A DNA stretch of 64,000 bases from Roseomonas sp. (GCA_020249265.1 JADCGA010000019.1:156081-220080); one strand, 5' to 3'. Positions 8,677 through 18,590 are shown, numbered from the stretch's first letter. Numbers and translations are program-made. Notes: generated by a model from the letters alone, not told the origin.

Positions 8677-8881
8677 TCACCGCGCGGGTCTGGCCGTTCC
8701 CCTGATGGCCACGCACCTGGCCAGGGGCGGCTTCACCGGGCTTGGCCCCCGCCGGCGCCTGAGCGGCGGGGCGGCTGCCCTGGGCAGGGGCGGTGCTGGC
8801 CGTCCCCTGGGCGAGTGCCGCGCCTGTCAGCGCGAAAGCAAGGCCGGCGGCGAGAAGTGAGGTCTTTGTCAGGTAGCGCAT
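8642..8881 (-). CDS. Small secreted Ala/Gly/Pro/Gln-rich protein
   Basis: 79 aa. A clean Sec signal peptide (MRYLTKTSLLAAGLAFALTG, cleavage expected after AALA-Q) is followed by a low-complexity mature part of about 55 residues rich in Ala, Gly, Pro and Gln (TAPAQGSRPAAQAPAGAKPG). AGGAGGACAAG precedes the ATG and a terminator follows, so expression is credible. No domain is recognised; the mature part would be disordered and periplasmic. The last eight codons are duplicated at the left edge of the inserted segment (near 6295-6318). Confidence 0.75.
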   Translation of the reverse strand: MRYLTKTSLLAAGLAFALTGAALAQGTASTAPAQGSRPAAQAPAGAKPGEAAPGQVRGHQGNGQTRAVTPAAPAGGATR

Positions 8882-9023
8882 CTTGTCCTCCTATGTTTGA
8901 ACTGTGCGCAACGACATATGACCCCGGCGGCAAGGCGGGCTTGCGTCTTGTTCAAGGTATTTTCAGGACTTTTGCGGCGGCGCCATGGCGGGCATGGCGG
9001 GATTGCGGCGGAGGCGCGCCAAG

Positions 9024-9125
9024 AGCATTTTCAAGCCAAGTGGAATCACTTGGCGGCTTGGAAAATGCGATCAAACAAAGGTCTAGAGCGTGTCCCGTGA
9101 ACGAAGGTGAACGGGAAACGCTCTA
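9024..9125. repeat. Dispersed repeat family 1, copy B
   Basis: Module 1 at 9024-9083 (AGCATTTTCAAGCCAAGTGG-AA-TCACTTGGCGGCTTGGAAAATGCG). Module 2 at 9083-9125 is a hairpin with arms CTAGAGCG..TCCCGT and ACGGGA..CGCTCTAG. Same order of modules as copy A, seen on the opposite strand. The last CTA of the hairpin is the reverse complement of the aroC stop codon, so on the minus strand the element starts inside the aroC stop and may also end its transcript. Confidence 0.85.
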
Positions 9126-10229
9126 GTTGCGAGGCAGGCGCGCCGCTGTTGGTGCTTCCGGATTCTGCGCACGGTGGCGCAGCAAATGATCGGCCAGCAC
9201 CAGCGCCATCATCGCTTCCCCGACAGGTACGGCGCGGATGCCAACGCAGGGGTCGTGCCGACCTTTGGTGATGATGTCCACATCCTGCCCGAAGCGATCC
9301 ACCCCAAGCCGGGGTTCAAGAATCGAACTGGTGGGCTTCACCGCGAAGCGCGCCACAATCGGCTGGCCGGTGCTGATCCCGCCCAAAACGCCGCCGGCGT
9401 GATTGGCTTGGAAGGCGACCAAGCCGCCATCAGCCATCCGCATTTCATCCGCATTCGCCGTGCCGGTCAGCGCGGCTGCGGCGAAGCCATCGCCAATCTC
9501 AACCCCTTTGACGGCATTGATGCCCATCAGCGCGCCGGCCAAATCCGCATCCAGCTTGCCGTAAATGGGGGCACCCAGGCCGGGGGGCACACCTTCGGCC
9601 ACAATTTCGATCACCGCGCCCACTGAATTGCCGGATTTGCGCAGCGCTAAAAGCTGTTCTTCCCAGCGCGCGGCGGCCGCACGGTCTGGGCAGAAGAAAT
9701 CATTTTCCTCCACCGCCGCCCAATCCCAGGCCGCGCGGTCCACCGCATCGCCCCCCATGGCAACCAAGGCACCCCTGATCCGCACACCATCGCCCAGCAC
9801 CTTGCGCGCAATGGCGCCGGCGGCCACGCGCATGGCGGTTTCCCGCGCGCTGGAACGCCCGCCGCCACGATAATCGCGAATGCCGTATTTCAATTCATAC
9901 GCAATATCGGCATGGCCGGGGCGGAAACGATCCTTGATCTCCCCATAATCCTTGCTGCGCTGGTCGGTGTTCTCGATCATCAGCGAAATCGGCGTGCCGG
10001 TGGTCTGGCCTTCAAATACGCCGGAGAGAATCCGCACCTGATCCGCTTCCTGGCGTTGCGTCACGAATTTGGATTGGCCTGGCCGGCGCCGATCCAGGAA
10101 GGGCTGGATATCGGCTTCCGAAAGCATCATGCGCGGGGGCGCGCCATCCACCACGCAGCCAATCGCCGGCCCATGGCTTTCGCCCCAGGTGGTGACGCGG
10201 AAAAGATGGCCGAAACTGTTATGCGACAT
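9123..10229 (-). CDS. aroC: Chorismate synthase
   Basis: Converts 5-enolpyruvylshikimate-3-phosphate to chorismate (EC 4.2.3.5) with reduced FMN. 368 aa from the ATG at 10229, giving [20 protein letters not shown], the family N-terminus; the longer frame to 10328 runs into repeat family 2 and is rejected. Signatures seen include [38 protein letters not shown] and the FMN-site stretch GGISTGQPI. Its stop codon is formed by the edge of repeat copy B. Confidence 0.97.
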   Translation of the reverse strand: MSHNSFGHLFRVTTWGESHGPAIGCVVDGAPPRMMLSEADIQPFLDRRRPGQSKFVTQRQEADQVRILSGVFEGQTTGTPISLMIENTDQRSKDYGEIKDRFRPGHADIAYELKYGIRDYRGGGRSSARETAMRVAAGAIARKVLGDGVRIRGALVAMGGDAVDRAAWDWAAVEENDFFCPDRAAAARWEEQLLALRKSGNSVGAVIEIVAEGVPPGLGAPIYGKLDADLAGALMGINAVKGVEIGDGFAAAALTGTANADEMRMADGGLVAFQANHAGGVLGGISTGQPIVARFAVKPTSSILEPRLGVDRFGQDVDIITKGRHDPCVGIRAVPVGEAMMALVLADHLLRHRAQNPEAPTAARLPRN

Positions 10230-10271
10230 GGGAAATGGGTCTATCCCGCCCCCTGCCTTGCGACAAGCGCC

Positions 10272-10395
10272 CCTAGTGGTCCGATCGCCGCTGTCGGTTC
10301 CCGACAGCGGCGTGAATCGGCCCACCAAATATACGGCTAGTGGTGCGCGGGGGCTTTTTGGGCAGGGGATAGGTCAGCATGAATCGCACCACTAG
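10272..10395. repeat. Dispersed intergenic repeat family 2, copy 1
   Basis: About 124 bases in two modules. One has the internal palindrome CCGCTGTCGG-TTC-CCGACAGCGG flanked by AGTGGTCCGATCG and GAATCGGCCCACCAA. The other is bounded by inverted GCTAGTGGTGCG and CGCACCACTAG with about 35 variable bases between. An inverted copy lies at 31337-31459. Its right edge CTAG supplies the stop codon (minus-strand TAG, 10392-10394) of the TPP enzyme gene; its left edge lies about 40 bases upstream of the aroC start. Confidence 0.85.
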
Positions 10396-12005
10396 TTTGG
10401 CAGCACCGCCTGCAAGGATGTGCGCACATGCACCGCCGCCGGCCCGGGCGCGGCGAGCGCTTCTGCCAGCTTCGGCATATCCGCATCCGTTTCAATGCGC
10501 GTCACCGGGACACCAAAAGCCGCGCACCAGGCGGCAAAATCTGGGTTTTCCAGGCTGGTGCCACTGACGCGGCCAGGATGGGCGCGTTCCTGATGGATGC
10601 GGATGGAAGCGTAGGAACCATTATCGGAAAGGATTATCTTGAGCGGCACACCGCGCGCCACCGCCACCGCGAATTCTCCGCCGGTCATGAAGGCGCCACC
10701 ATCACCGACCAGTGCAATTACCTGCCGGTTGGGGAAACGCAGCGAAGCCGCCACGCCCGCCGGCACACCAAAGCCCATGGAACCCGCAACCGGCGCCAGC
10801 AAGCGGCGCGGCGAAACCCAGGCAATCTTGCGATAGAAGGGCGCGCCGAAAGTGCCGGCATCCAGCGCAACCATGGCATCGGGTGCCGCGATTTCGCCAA
10901 TCAGCTTCGCGATGCGCGCAAAGGCGACGCCATCATTATGCGTGGTCGCGGCCACCTGAGAATCGGCAGTTTGCAAATCGTGTAGCTTCTTGGCCCAAGC
11001 GCCGCGCGCAGCGGGTGCCACCGCTTTTTCCGCGCCGAGTGCAGCCAGAACCGCGCGCGCATCGGCAGCAACCGCAAGCTCCGCCGGGAAATGCCAACCC
11101 AGGAAGCGCGGTTCCGCACAGATATGCGCAAGGCGCTGCCCCGGCGCGGGCCATGTCCAACCTTGGGTGGTGATATCGGTCAGGCGCGTGCCAAGCGCCA
11201 CCACCAAATCCGCATCGGCAAAAGCGGCGCGCTGCGCATCCGGGTTGCGTAGGCCAAGATCACCAGCGTAAAGCGCGTGATTATTCGGGAATAAATCCTG
11301 CCGGCGGAAGGAAACCGCAACCGGGGTTTGCCAAGTCTCGGCAAAGGCCAGCAGGGCTTCGCGCCCGCCAGGCGTATCAATGGCATGGCCCGCAAGGATA
11401 ATCGGGCGTTCCGCACCGCGCAGCATGGCAGCCAGCCGCGCGACATCCGCCGGCGCGGGTTGCGTGGGCGCGGCGATGGTGGCCGGCGGGATGGGTGCCG
11501 CGCAGGGTTCCGCCAGCACATCTTCCGGCAGGCTGAGCACCACCGGCCCGGGCACGCCCTGCATCGCCATGGCATAGGCGCGCGCGATCAATTCCGGCAC
11601 CTGGTCCGAGCTGGTGGCTTCCCCCACCCATTTCGCGATGCCGCCGAACATGCGGGCATAGTCAATTTCCTGGAAGGCATTACGACGCAAATCGCGCTTT
11701 TCCACCTGCCCGATCAGCAGGATCATCGGCACCGCATCCTGTTCCGCCGTATGCACCGCGATGGAGGCATTGCAGGCGCCCGGACCGCGCGAGACCAAGA
11801 CCACGCCGGGCTTGCCGGTCATTTTACCATCGGCCACCGCCATGAAGCCCGCGCCACCTTCGCTGCGGCACGTCACCAAATCCATGCGCGGATGGGCATG
11901 CAGCGCATCAAGCAGGGCGATATAGCTTTCACCGGGCACGCAAAAGGCGCGGTCAATGCCCTGGTCGACGAGGAATTCAATCAGGGCTTCGGCGGCGGTT
12001 TTCAT
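10392..12005 (-). CDS. Thiamine-pyrophosphate-dependent enzyme (acetolactate-synthase-like)
   Basis: 537 aa, three-domain TPP enzyme. The catalytic glutamate sits in CRSEGGAGFMA near residue 50. The Mg/TPP motif GDGGAFMTGGEFAVA..ILSDNGSY near residue 430 has the Asp and Asn ligands. The N-terminus (AAEALIEFLVDQGIDRAFCVPGES) resembles IlvB-like stand-alone proteins. No regulatory IlvH gene is next to it, and it is divergent from a Bug receptor gene, so it is more likely a catabolic decarboxylase or synthase (benzoylformate, oxalyl- or sulfo-acid type) than the biosynthetic acetolactate synthase. Substrate unknown. Confidence 0.85.
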   Translation of the reverse strand: MKTAAEALIEFLVDQGIDRAFCVPGESYIALLDALHAHPRMDLVTCRSEGGAGFMAVADGKMTGKPGVVLVSRGPGACNASIAVHTAEQDAVPMILLIGQVEKRDLRRNAFQEIDYARMFGGIAKWVGEATSSDQVPELIARAYAMAMQGVPGPVVLSLPEDVLAEPCAAPIPPATIAAPTQPAPADVARLAAMLRGAERPIILAGHAIDTPGGREALLAFAETWQTPVAVSFRRQDLFPNNHALYAGDLGLRNPDAQRAAFADADLVVALGTRLTDITTQGWTWPAPGQRLAHICAEPRFLGWHFPAELAVAADARAVLAALGAEKAVAPAARGAWAKKLHDLQTADSQVAATTHNDGVAFARIAKLIGEIAAPDAMVALDAGTFGAPFYRKIAWVSPRRLLAPVAGSMGFGVPAGVAASLRFPNRQVIALVGDGGAFMTGGEFAVAVARGVPLKIILSDNGSYASIRIHQERAHPGRVSGTSLENPDFAAWCAAFGVPVTRIETDADMPKLAEALAAPGPAAVHVRTSLQAVLPN

Positions 12006-12129
12006 GGGTCAATTTCCTTCCTGCCCAAAGGGATAACCCAGCCGCGCCGGATGATCCATGGCGCCCCGGCTGAAAAACTGTATAAGCCGCGTCCCAGGGA
12101 AGCATTCATACCGGGAAGGACAATAGATC

Positions 12130-13110
12130 ATGCAGCTTACGCGTCGCGCCGCCTTGGCGCTTGCACTCGCGACACCCGCCATCACCACCGCCCGCGCTCA
12201 GGGTTCCTGGCGGCCGGAACGGCCAATGCGCGTGATTGTGCCCTTCGCGCCTGGGGGGGCGACGGATGTGGTGGCGCGGCTGGCAGCGGATGCGGCTTCG
12301 CAAATGCTCGGCCAGAATATGGTGATCGAAAATCGCGCCGGCGGTGCGGCAGGCCTGATTGGATCCGAAGCGGCGGCCAAATCCGCGGCGGATGGCTATA
12401 CCATCATGATCCATTCCAACGCGCATGTGATTGCACCCAGCCTGGTGGCGCGCATGCCCTTTGACCCGATTGCGGATTTCGCGCCTGTGGCGCATTTGGG
12501 CCGCATCCCGCAGGTGCTGGTGATCAACCGTGCGATCCCGGCCACCGATATGCAAACCTTGATCACCTGGTTGCGCGCCAATTCAGGCAAGATCAATTTC
12601 GCTTCCGCCGGGATTGGCAGCGCCAATCATCTGACATCGGAAGTCTTCCGCGCCGCGCTGCCGGGCGTTGAGATGCAAATGGTGCAATATCGCGGTGGCG
12701 GCCCCGCCATGGCCGCGGTGATTTCGGGGGAGGCGCATATGGCGGTGGACCCGACCGCTTCCGCCACTTCCCATATCCGCGCCGGCACAGTGCGCCCGAT
12801 TGCCATTTCAGGGTCTCAGCGCGTGGCGAGCCTGCCGGAGATTCCCGCCGCCACCGAAGCCGGCCTGCCCGCTTGGTCAGGTGCCGCCTGGATTGGCGCC
12901 TTCGCACCCGCGCAAACCCCGCGCGGCATTGTGGAATCGCTGAATGTCACCTTCAACGCGGCGATGGAACGCATCAAGCCGCGCTTGGTTGATGTGGGTA
13001 TCGAGATCGAGCCGCAATATGCCTCCATCCCTGCTTTCAGCGCCTATGTGCGGGAAGAATTGGCACGCAGCGCCGCCGTGCTGCGCACCGCAGGCGTGAA
13101 GCCGGAATGA
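12130..13110 (+). CDS. Tripartite tricarboxylate transporter receptor (Bug/TctC family)
   Basis: 326 aa periplasmic binding protein. The signal peptide has a twin-arginine-like start (MQLTRRAALALALATPAITT) and is followed by PERPMRVIVPFAPGGATDVVAR, the typical Bug opening with the ligand loop; later motifs are ENRAGGAAGLIGS and QYRGGGPAMA. The membrane subunits TctA/TctB are absent nearby, as is usual for the many orphan Bug proteins. It is divergent from the TPP enzyme with a 124-base gap that must hold both promoters; the pair may share a substrate, but this is inference. Confidence 0.92.
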   Translation: MQLTRRAALALALATPAITTARAQGSWRPERPMRVIVPFAPGGATDVVARLAADAASQMLGQNMVIENRAGGAAGLIGSEAAAKSAADGYTIMIHSNAHVIAPSLVARMPFDPIADFAPVAHLGRIPQVLVINRAIPATDMQTLITWLRANSGKINFASAGIGSANHLTSEVFRAALPGVEMQMVQYRGGGPAMAAVISGEAHMAVDPTASATSHIRAGTVRPIAISGSQRVASLPEIPAATEAGLPAWSGAAWIGAFAPAQTPRGIVESLNVTFNAAMERIKPRLVDVGIEIEPQYASIPAFSAYVREELARSAAVLRTAGVKPE

Positions 13111-13156
13111 CGCCATTGCGCGGTAGCGCATTTGCCACCCATTAAGCTGCTTGCTG

Positions 13157-13188
13157 CGTCTCCCGCGCAGGGATTTGGGCGGGAGACG
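13157..13188. terminator. Hairpin between convergent genes
   Basis: CGTCTCCCGC and GCGGGAGACG form a perfect 10-base stem around a 12-base loop in the 80-base gap between the Bug gene and the TRAP operon. No T tract follows on either strand, so termination is likely but not certain. Confidence 0.55.
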
Positions 13189-13190
13189 AC

Positions 13191-14510
13191 CTAACGCACC
13201 AGCGCGGTGGACAGGATCGGAAAGAAGGCAATCAATATCAGCGCCAGGCCCATGACCACCACAAAGGGCAGGGCGCCGGCGAAGATGGTTTCAATGCTGA
13301 CCTTCGGATCGGCAAGCGTTGCCTTCACGGTGAAAACCGAAATGCCAAAGGGCGGCGTCAGCAGGCCCATCTCCACCGCAATGATGGTGACAATACCGAA
13401 ATGGATCAGGTCAAACCCCATGGCGGTCGCAATCGGCGCGCCAATCGGCACCATGATGAGCAGGATGGAGGTACTGTCCAGGATCATCCCCATCAGCAGT
13501 ATGACGATCACGAAAGCAAACAGAAAGCCGTAAGGCCCAAGCCCCAGATGTTCCACGAAATCGCCGATGGCATTGGGAACACCCGCCATGGACAGCATGC
13601 GCGAATAAAGCCCTGCCGCGATCAGCAGGAACAGGATGGCCGCCGAAACCAAGCCGGTTTCGCGCAAAACACGCCAGAATTTTGCGGTATCCAAGCGGCG
13701 GCGCACCAGCGCAATCAGCAAGGCGCCCGCCGCACCCACTGCGCCCGCTTCGGTTGGCGTGAAGAAGCCCGTGTAAAGCCCACCCAGGATCAGCACCACA
13801 AGCGCCATGATGGGTAGCGATTTGCCGAGCATTTCCGCCGGACCCATCAGCTTTTCATCGGCTACTGCCGTGGCTGGCGATTGGCTCATGATGCGCTGCG
13901 GCGCGAAGCTCGCATAACACCAGATCATGACGGCAAAGCCGATGGCGATGATGATGCCAGGAATGGCGCCGGCGATAAACATAGAACCAATCGAAACTTC
14001 GGCCAGCACGCCATAGACGATCATCAACAATGATGGCGGGATCAGCATGCCAAGAATGCTGCTGCCGGCGACAGTGCCCGTCGCAAAGCGCATGGAATAA
14101 CCGTGCCGCACCATCTCAGGCACCGCGACCTTGGTGAAGACTGCTGCTGAGGCGATCGAAACGCCCGTTACCGCCGCAAATACCGCATTGGCGCCAACGG
14201 TCGCGATGCCAAGGCCGCCTTTAACACGTTTCAGCAGGTTCTGCGCGACATCAAACGTGTCTTTCCCGACATCGGAAATACTGACCAGCAGCCCCATCAG
14301 CACAAAAAGCGGAATGGTCGCGAATAGGTAATCCTGAATGCCGGAATAGGTCGCCAAGGCTGTAAAGCGAAAGGCAAGGTCAGGATTTTCGCGGATCAGC
14401 CAAACGCCAATGGCACCGGTTGAAATCAGCGTAATGCCGATGGGCAGCCCAATGATGATCAGCGTCACCATGACGCCAATCAGCGCAAAGCCAAGGGCGG
14501 TATCATCCAT
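13191..14510 (-). CDS. TRAP transporter large permease (DctM type)
   Basis: 439 aa polytopic membrane protein of the DctM family, the sodium-driven channel subunit of a TRAP importer. Typical stretches are TIPLFVLMGLLVSISDVG, AVFAAVTGVSIASAAVFTKVAVPEM and LIPPSLLMIVYG. Its start overlaps the small permease stop by 8 bases. It closes a six-gene unit that begins with the molybdenum hydroxylase at 19923. Confidence 0.94.
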   Translation of the reverse strand: MDDTALGFALIGVMVTLIIIGLPIGITLISTGAIGVWLIRENPDLAFRFTALATYSGIQDYLFATIPLFVLMGLLVSISDVGKDTFDVAQNLLKRVKGGLGIATVGANAVFAAVTGVSIASAAVFTKVAVPEMVRHGYSMRFATGTVAGSSILGMLIPPSLLMIVYGVLAEVSIGSMFIAGAIPGIIIAIGFAVMIWCYASFAPQRIMSQSPATAVADEKLMGPAEMLGKSLPIMALVVLILGGLYTGFFTPTEAGAVGAAGALLIALVRRRLDTAKFWRVLRETGLVSAAILFLLIAAGLYSRMLSMAGVPNAIGDFVEHLGLGPYGFLFAFVIVILLMGMILDSTSILLIMVPIGAPIATAMGFDLIHFGIVTIIAVEMGLLTPPFGISVFTVKATLADPKVSIETIFAGALPFVVVMGLALILIAFFPILSTALVR

Positions 14511-15057
14511 GGCGGGTCAGCATCCCGCGTAGTTCCGCGACAAACACCGCCAGATAGGCAATGCCGCCCGCCACCCCGCCCAGCACAATCAGGCCGCGAA
14601 ACGGCCAGGTCGGCACGGTGAAAAGCCCCTGAACGCCGAAGAACTCGCGAAGGTTGATGGAATTCCACATGCCTGGCCAAGCCGCTTGTGCGATGAAGAA
14701 CATGACCAAGGCGCCAATCAGGAAAAACAGCGCTTCAACCCCGCGCCCAAAGCGCGGCGCCCAAATCAGCACACGCTGGATCAGGAAATCCGCACGCGTC
14801 ATGCGGCGGTGATAGATGGTGGCGCCAATCTGCAGAAAGACAATGCCCACCACCGAATGCGCGGCAATTTCTGCAACACCGGTGATGGGCGCATTCAGGA
14901 AGGATCGGCCAATGACATCGGCACATATCAACAGCATTAGACCAAAGGTCCAGATGGTGCCAATGGCGGCCAAGCCATCAAGCAGCATCTGGACTGGGCC
15001 TGAGCTCTGCGCGGGTGCGGCGCTATCAAGCGCCGCCATATCAATGTCATCAGCCAA
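14503..15057 (-). CDS. TRAP transporter small permease (DctQ type)
   Basis: 184 aa with about four membrane segments. The internal stretch CADVIGRSFLNAPITGVAEIA is the DctQ signature (R-x-F-x..P..G..E). It lies between the receptor gene (18-base gap) and the large permease gene (8-base overlap), the standard PQM order. Confidence 0.92.
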   Translation of the reverse strand: MADDIDMAALDSAAPAQSSGPVQMLLDGLAAIGTIWTFGLMLLICADVIGRSFLNAPITGVAEIAAHSVVGIVFLQIGATIYHRRMTRADFLIQRVLIWAPRFGRGVEALFFLIGALVMFFIAQAAWPGMWNSINLREFFGVQGLFTVPTWPFRGLIVLGGVAGGIAYLAVFVAELRGMLTRHG

Positions 15058-15075
15058 GTTGATGTGCCTTTCTGG

Positions 15076-16146
15076 TCAGGCAGAAACTTCGCGATCCCAA
15101 TTGCGCCCAGGCGTCTGGCCTGCAGCACGAATGGCAGCGAAGTAAGCGTTCAGCACATCCCGCGCCGCGGGGCCAGAGCTATCCACCCAGGTCCGCGCGA
15201 TATTCGGCAGGCCGCGAATCCAGCGCTCACGCTCTGCCGCCGGCAGGGTGCTGATGATGGCGCCCTGGCGCGTCATTTCCGTCTCGGCTGCGGCAATGCG
15301 GGCCGACACATCGCGAATATGCGCCTGCGTGGTGGTCTTGCCTGCCTCCGACATGGCGCGGCGCACGCCTTCCGGCCAACGGTCAAAGCGCTGCTTATTC
15401 GCAGCAATGCCGCCGACATACATCGCACCCACATCGCATTTCGTGATGTAGCGGGCCACTTCATGCACGCGCGTCGGCAGAATACCGACAAAGAAGGAAA
15501 GCGCGCCTTCGGAAACGCCAGTCTGGATATCGGTATAATAGGTGGTGAGGGCACCATCCACCGGCGTCGCACCCGTGCCGGTCAGCCAATTGGCGCTGGT
15601 GCCAGGTGCGGAGATTTTGCGATTACGCAAATCATCCAGGCTGCGCACCGGGAAGTTCGACCAGATGTGATAGGTATCGGTGATGTAGGAGCTCAGCGGC
15701 ACCATATTGAGGCCATTCCAATTGGCGCGGATCGCCGGCACATTCTCATTCATCGCTTCAAAGGTATTCGCCACCAATGCATGATCGCCTGTAGCGAATG
15801 GCGTGAAATAGGTCACGTTCTGCAGCGGCATGGTGCTGCCTTCCCAAAGCGTGCCGACATAGCCGATATCGGTGATGTTATCGCGCACAGCCTCCATCGT
15901 ATCCTGGAAGCGATAGAGCGTACCACCATAGGCTTCACGCCAATTGATACGGTGGGTATTGCCGCCATCGCGCAGCAGCTTGTCTACTTCCGGCTGGAAG
16001 ACATTCTTCATCATTGACACCCAAAAATTCGCGACCGGATGGCTAGAAGCGATGGTGATATTCAGCGCAGTTTGCGCGCGGCTATGGATGGAAAACAAGG
16101 GCAGCGCAGAAGCGCCCAGGACCAGGCTGCGGCGAAAGGTCGTCAT
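15076..16146 (-). CDS. TRAP transporter solute receptor (DctP type)
   Basis: 356 aa with a Sec signal peptide (MTTFRRSLVLGASALPLFSI..SRAQ) and the DctP fold: DITDIGYVGTLWEG-like segment, later APGTSANWL and GALSFFVGILPTRVHEVARYI. It begins 47 bases after the stop of the large molybdenum-hydroxylase subunit. The co-operonic position suggests that the receptor captures the compound the hydroxylase oxidises, or a relative of it. Ligand unknown. Confidence 0.92.
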   Translation of the reverse strand: MTTFRRSLVLGASALPLFSIHSRAQTALNITIASSHPVANFWVSMMKNVFQPEVDKLLRDGGNTHRINWREAYGGTLYRFQDTMEAVRDNITDIGYVGTLWEGSTMPLQNVTYFTPFATGDHALVANTFEAMNENVPAIRANWNGLNMVPLSSYITDTYHIWSNFPVRSLDDLRNRKISAPGTSANWLTGTGATPVDGALTTYYTDIQTGVSEGALSFFVGILPTRVHEVARYITKCDVGAMYVGGIAANKQRFDRWPEGVRRAMSEAGKTTTQAHIRDVSARIAAAETEMTRQGAIISTLPAAERERWIRGLPNIARTWVDSSGPAARDVLNAYFAAIRAAGQTPGRNWDREVSA

Positions 16147-16193
16147 TTCAATTCTCCCTATTGTGGCGTTTTGTGAACGCTGTTGATGAGCTT

Positions 16194-18590
16194 TCAGGCG
16201 ATAGTGCCAAGCGCGCGCAGGATACGCTCTGGCGTGAAGGGTTGTTCATGCACGCGGGCCTTAATCGGCCTCAGCGCATCATTGATGGCATTCATGATGG
16301 CCGCCGGCGCGCCCGCCGTGCCGGCCTCACCAGCACCCTTGGCACCAAGCAGGGATTCGCGGGTTGGCGTTTCCACATGGCCGACATGGATTTCCGGCAT
16401 CTCCGCCGACATGGGCACAAGATAATCCGCAAGCGTCGTGGTCAGCAGATTGCCTTCGGCATCATAGACGCAATGTTCGTAAAGCGCGCCACCAATGCCC
16501 TGAACAATGCCGCCGCGCACCTGTTCATCTACCAAAAGCGGGTTAATGACGCGACCACAATCTTCAACGCACCAATGTTCCAGAAGCTTCACCATGCCAG
16601 TGGCGGCATCTACTTCAACCCAGCTCGCCTGAATGCCATTGGTGAAGGCGAAGGGGTATTCCTTGGTGATGAAGTGGCGCGTTTGCACCAATTCGCGCTG
16701 CAAATCCTTGGGCAAGGTATCACCCCGGAAATAGACGATGCGTCCCAGTTCAAACAGCGTCATGCGTGGCTTGCCACTGGCCTTATCCGTGATTTCGCCC
16801 ATGGCGATGTCAAGTGTTTCTGGTGACGCTTGCAGCATGGCACCGGCCACTTCCAGGATTTGCTGCTTGAGCGCAATGGCAGATTGCAGCGCCGCTTCCC
16901 CGCCAATGCCCGCTCCCCGGCAAGCCCAGGTACCGCCGCCATAAGGCGTTGTTTGCGTATCGCCCGTAATAATCTTCACGCGATTGACGGGCACGCCAAC
17001 ACCATGCGCCACGATCTGCGCCAGGATTGCCTCGGTCCCCTGCCCCTGTTCGGTGACGCCAGAAGAAGCAACAATTGACCCATCCGGGTCCATGCGCACC
17101 GTGCAGCCATCCTGCGCGGAAATCCGCGCGCCACCGATGCCATACATGAAGGGCGAGGGATTGGTGAGTTCAATGAAGGACGCAAAGCCAATGCCGCGAT
17201 AAACCCCACGCTGCCGTGCTTCCGCCTGATCGGCGCGAATGCGGTCCAACGGCACCATTTCCAGCAACTTGTTCAGCGATGCGTGATGCGAAAGCCCCTC
17301 AAAACGCATCCCCGGCGGTGAGGTATAGGGATAGGCATCATCACGAATAAGGTTGCGCCGCCGCAGTTCCACAGGATCCATATCCAGCGCCTCCGCCGCC
17401 AAATCCATCAGCCCTTCGGTCACTGCGGTTGCAATCGGGTGGCCAACGGCGCGGTATTGGCAAGTGGGTGTTTTATTTTGCAGCACAACTGTGGTGGTGC
17501 AGCGGTAATTCTTGAAATCATAGGGCCCGCCGCAAAGATTGACGACCTGATTACCCTCGATCGCGCTGGTGCGCGGATAGACGGAATAGGGGCCGATCCC
17601 GGTCAAATCATCAATATCAAAGGCCAGCACGCGGCCTTCCGCATCCACCGCAAGCCGTCCCTTGATGCGGTGATCACGGGCATGGATGTCGCTCACGAAG
17701 GATTCGAAACGGTCAGCCACAAATTTCACCGGGCGGCCCATGATGCGCGCCATGGCGGCGACAGCGACCTCATCCGGATAGACATGCACCTTGATGCCAA
17801 AGCTACCGCCGACATCCTTGCAAATCACACGAACATCGCCTTCCTTCATGCGAAGCTGCTTGGCAAAGACACCTTGCATCATATGCGGCGCCTGGGTGGA
17901 ATGATACACGGTCAGTGTTTCATCCGCCGGGTTGTAATCCGCGATGATGGAACGCGCCTCAAGCGTTACACCAGTATGACGCCCGGTGACGAAGCGCGCC
18001 TCCACTACCTTATGCGCCGCCGCAAAAGCAGCGGCTATATCGCCGCTTTCAGCCGTGCGGGTGAAGACAAGATTATCGCCCAATTCCGGATGGATCACGA
18101 CCGCGCCGGGGGCGAGTGCCGTTTCCATATCGGTCTGCGCGGGCAAGGCTTCGAATTCAACATCCAGCGCGGCCACGCCATCTTCGGCCGCGGCGCGAGT
18201 CTCCGCAACCACCGCGACAATCGGCTCCCCCTGCCAGGTGGCGCGGTTGAGCGGCAGCGGATATTGCGGCGCGGATTTCATGCCCTTCAAATGGTCAAGC
18301 GTCGCTACCCAGGGATCGCATATCTTCGCCAGATCATGGCCGGTAAAGACGCGCACTACACCCGGCACCGCCTTGGCGCGTGCCGCATCAATTGCGCTGA
18401 TCTTCGCATGCGCATGGGGGCTGCGCAGGAAGGCGGCGTGCAGCATGCGCGGCAGGGTCACATCATCCGTATAGGTCGCGCGCCCCTGCACCAGCTTCGG
18501 CACATTCGGGCGCGGCACGGACCGCCCGATATAGGAATTGGGCAAATCCTCGCGCGACAGGCCGATGGAAGCGGGCGTGATCTCGTTCAT
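16194..18590 (-). CDS. Molybdenum hydroxylase large subunit (xanthine dehydrogenase / CoxL family)
   Basis: 798 aa. Binds molybdopterin cytosine dinucleotide and carries the active site. Seen are the cofactor motif GGSFGIKVH near residue 263, the active-site loop QYRAVGHPI near residue 375 and the C-terminal catalytic glutamate in LLGAKGAGEAGTAGAP near residue 758. The loop is not AYxCSFR, so this is not a true (form I) CO dehydrogenase; it belongs with the broad form-II type aldehyde, purine or N-heterocycle hydroxylases. The start overlaps the small subunit stop as ATGA. Confidence 0.93.
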   Translation of the reverse strand: MNEITPASIGLSREDLPNSYIGRSVPRPNVPKLVQGRATYTDDVTLPRMLHAAFLRSPHAHAKISAIDAARAKAVPGVVRVFTGHDLAKICDPWVATLDHLKGMKSAPQYPLPLNRATWQGEPIVAVVAETRAAAEDGVAALDVEFEALPAQTDMETALAPGAVVIHPELGDNLVFTRTAESGDIAAAFAAAHKVVEARFVTGRHTGVTLEARSIIADYNPADETLTVYHSTQAPHMMQGVFAKQLRMKEGDVRVICKDVGGSFGIKVHVYPDEVAVAAMARIMGRPVKFVADRFESFVSDIHARDHRIKGRLAVDAEGRVLAFDIDDLTGIGPYSVYPRTSAIEGNQVVNLCGGPYDFKNYRCTTTVVLQNKTPTCQYRAVGHPIATAVTEGLMDLAAEALDMDPVELRRRNLIRDDAYPYTSPPGMRFEGLSHHASLNKLLEMVPLDRIRADQAEARQRGVYRGIGFASFIELTNPSPFMYGIGGARISAQDGCTVRMDPDGSIVASSGVTEQGQGTEAILAQIVAHGVGVPVNRVKIITGDTQTTPYGGGTWACRGAGIGGEAALQSAIALKQQILEVAGAMLQASPETLDIAMGEITDKASGKPRMTLFELGRIVYFRGDTLPKDLQRELVQTRHFITKEYPFAFTNGIQASWVEVDAATGMVKLLEHWCVEDCGRVINPLLVDEQVRGGIVQGIGGALYEHCVYDAEGNLLTTTLADYLVPMSAEMPEIHVGHVETPTRESLLGAKGAGEAGTAGAPAAIMNAINDALRPIKARVHEQPFTPERILRALGTIA

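Noticed and set aside
10392-12005. Biosynthetic acetolactate synthase
   Set aside because: No regulatory subunit gene nearby and the divergent neighbour is a Bug receptor; family assignment kept general.
15064-16017. 317-codon open frame on the plus strand
   Set aside because: Antisense shadow of the TRAP receptor gene at 15076-16146.
16194-18590. True CO dehydrogenase
   Set aside because: The active-site loop AYxCSFR of form I CoxL is absent (QYRAVGHP instead).
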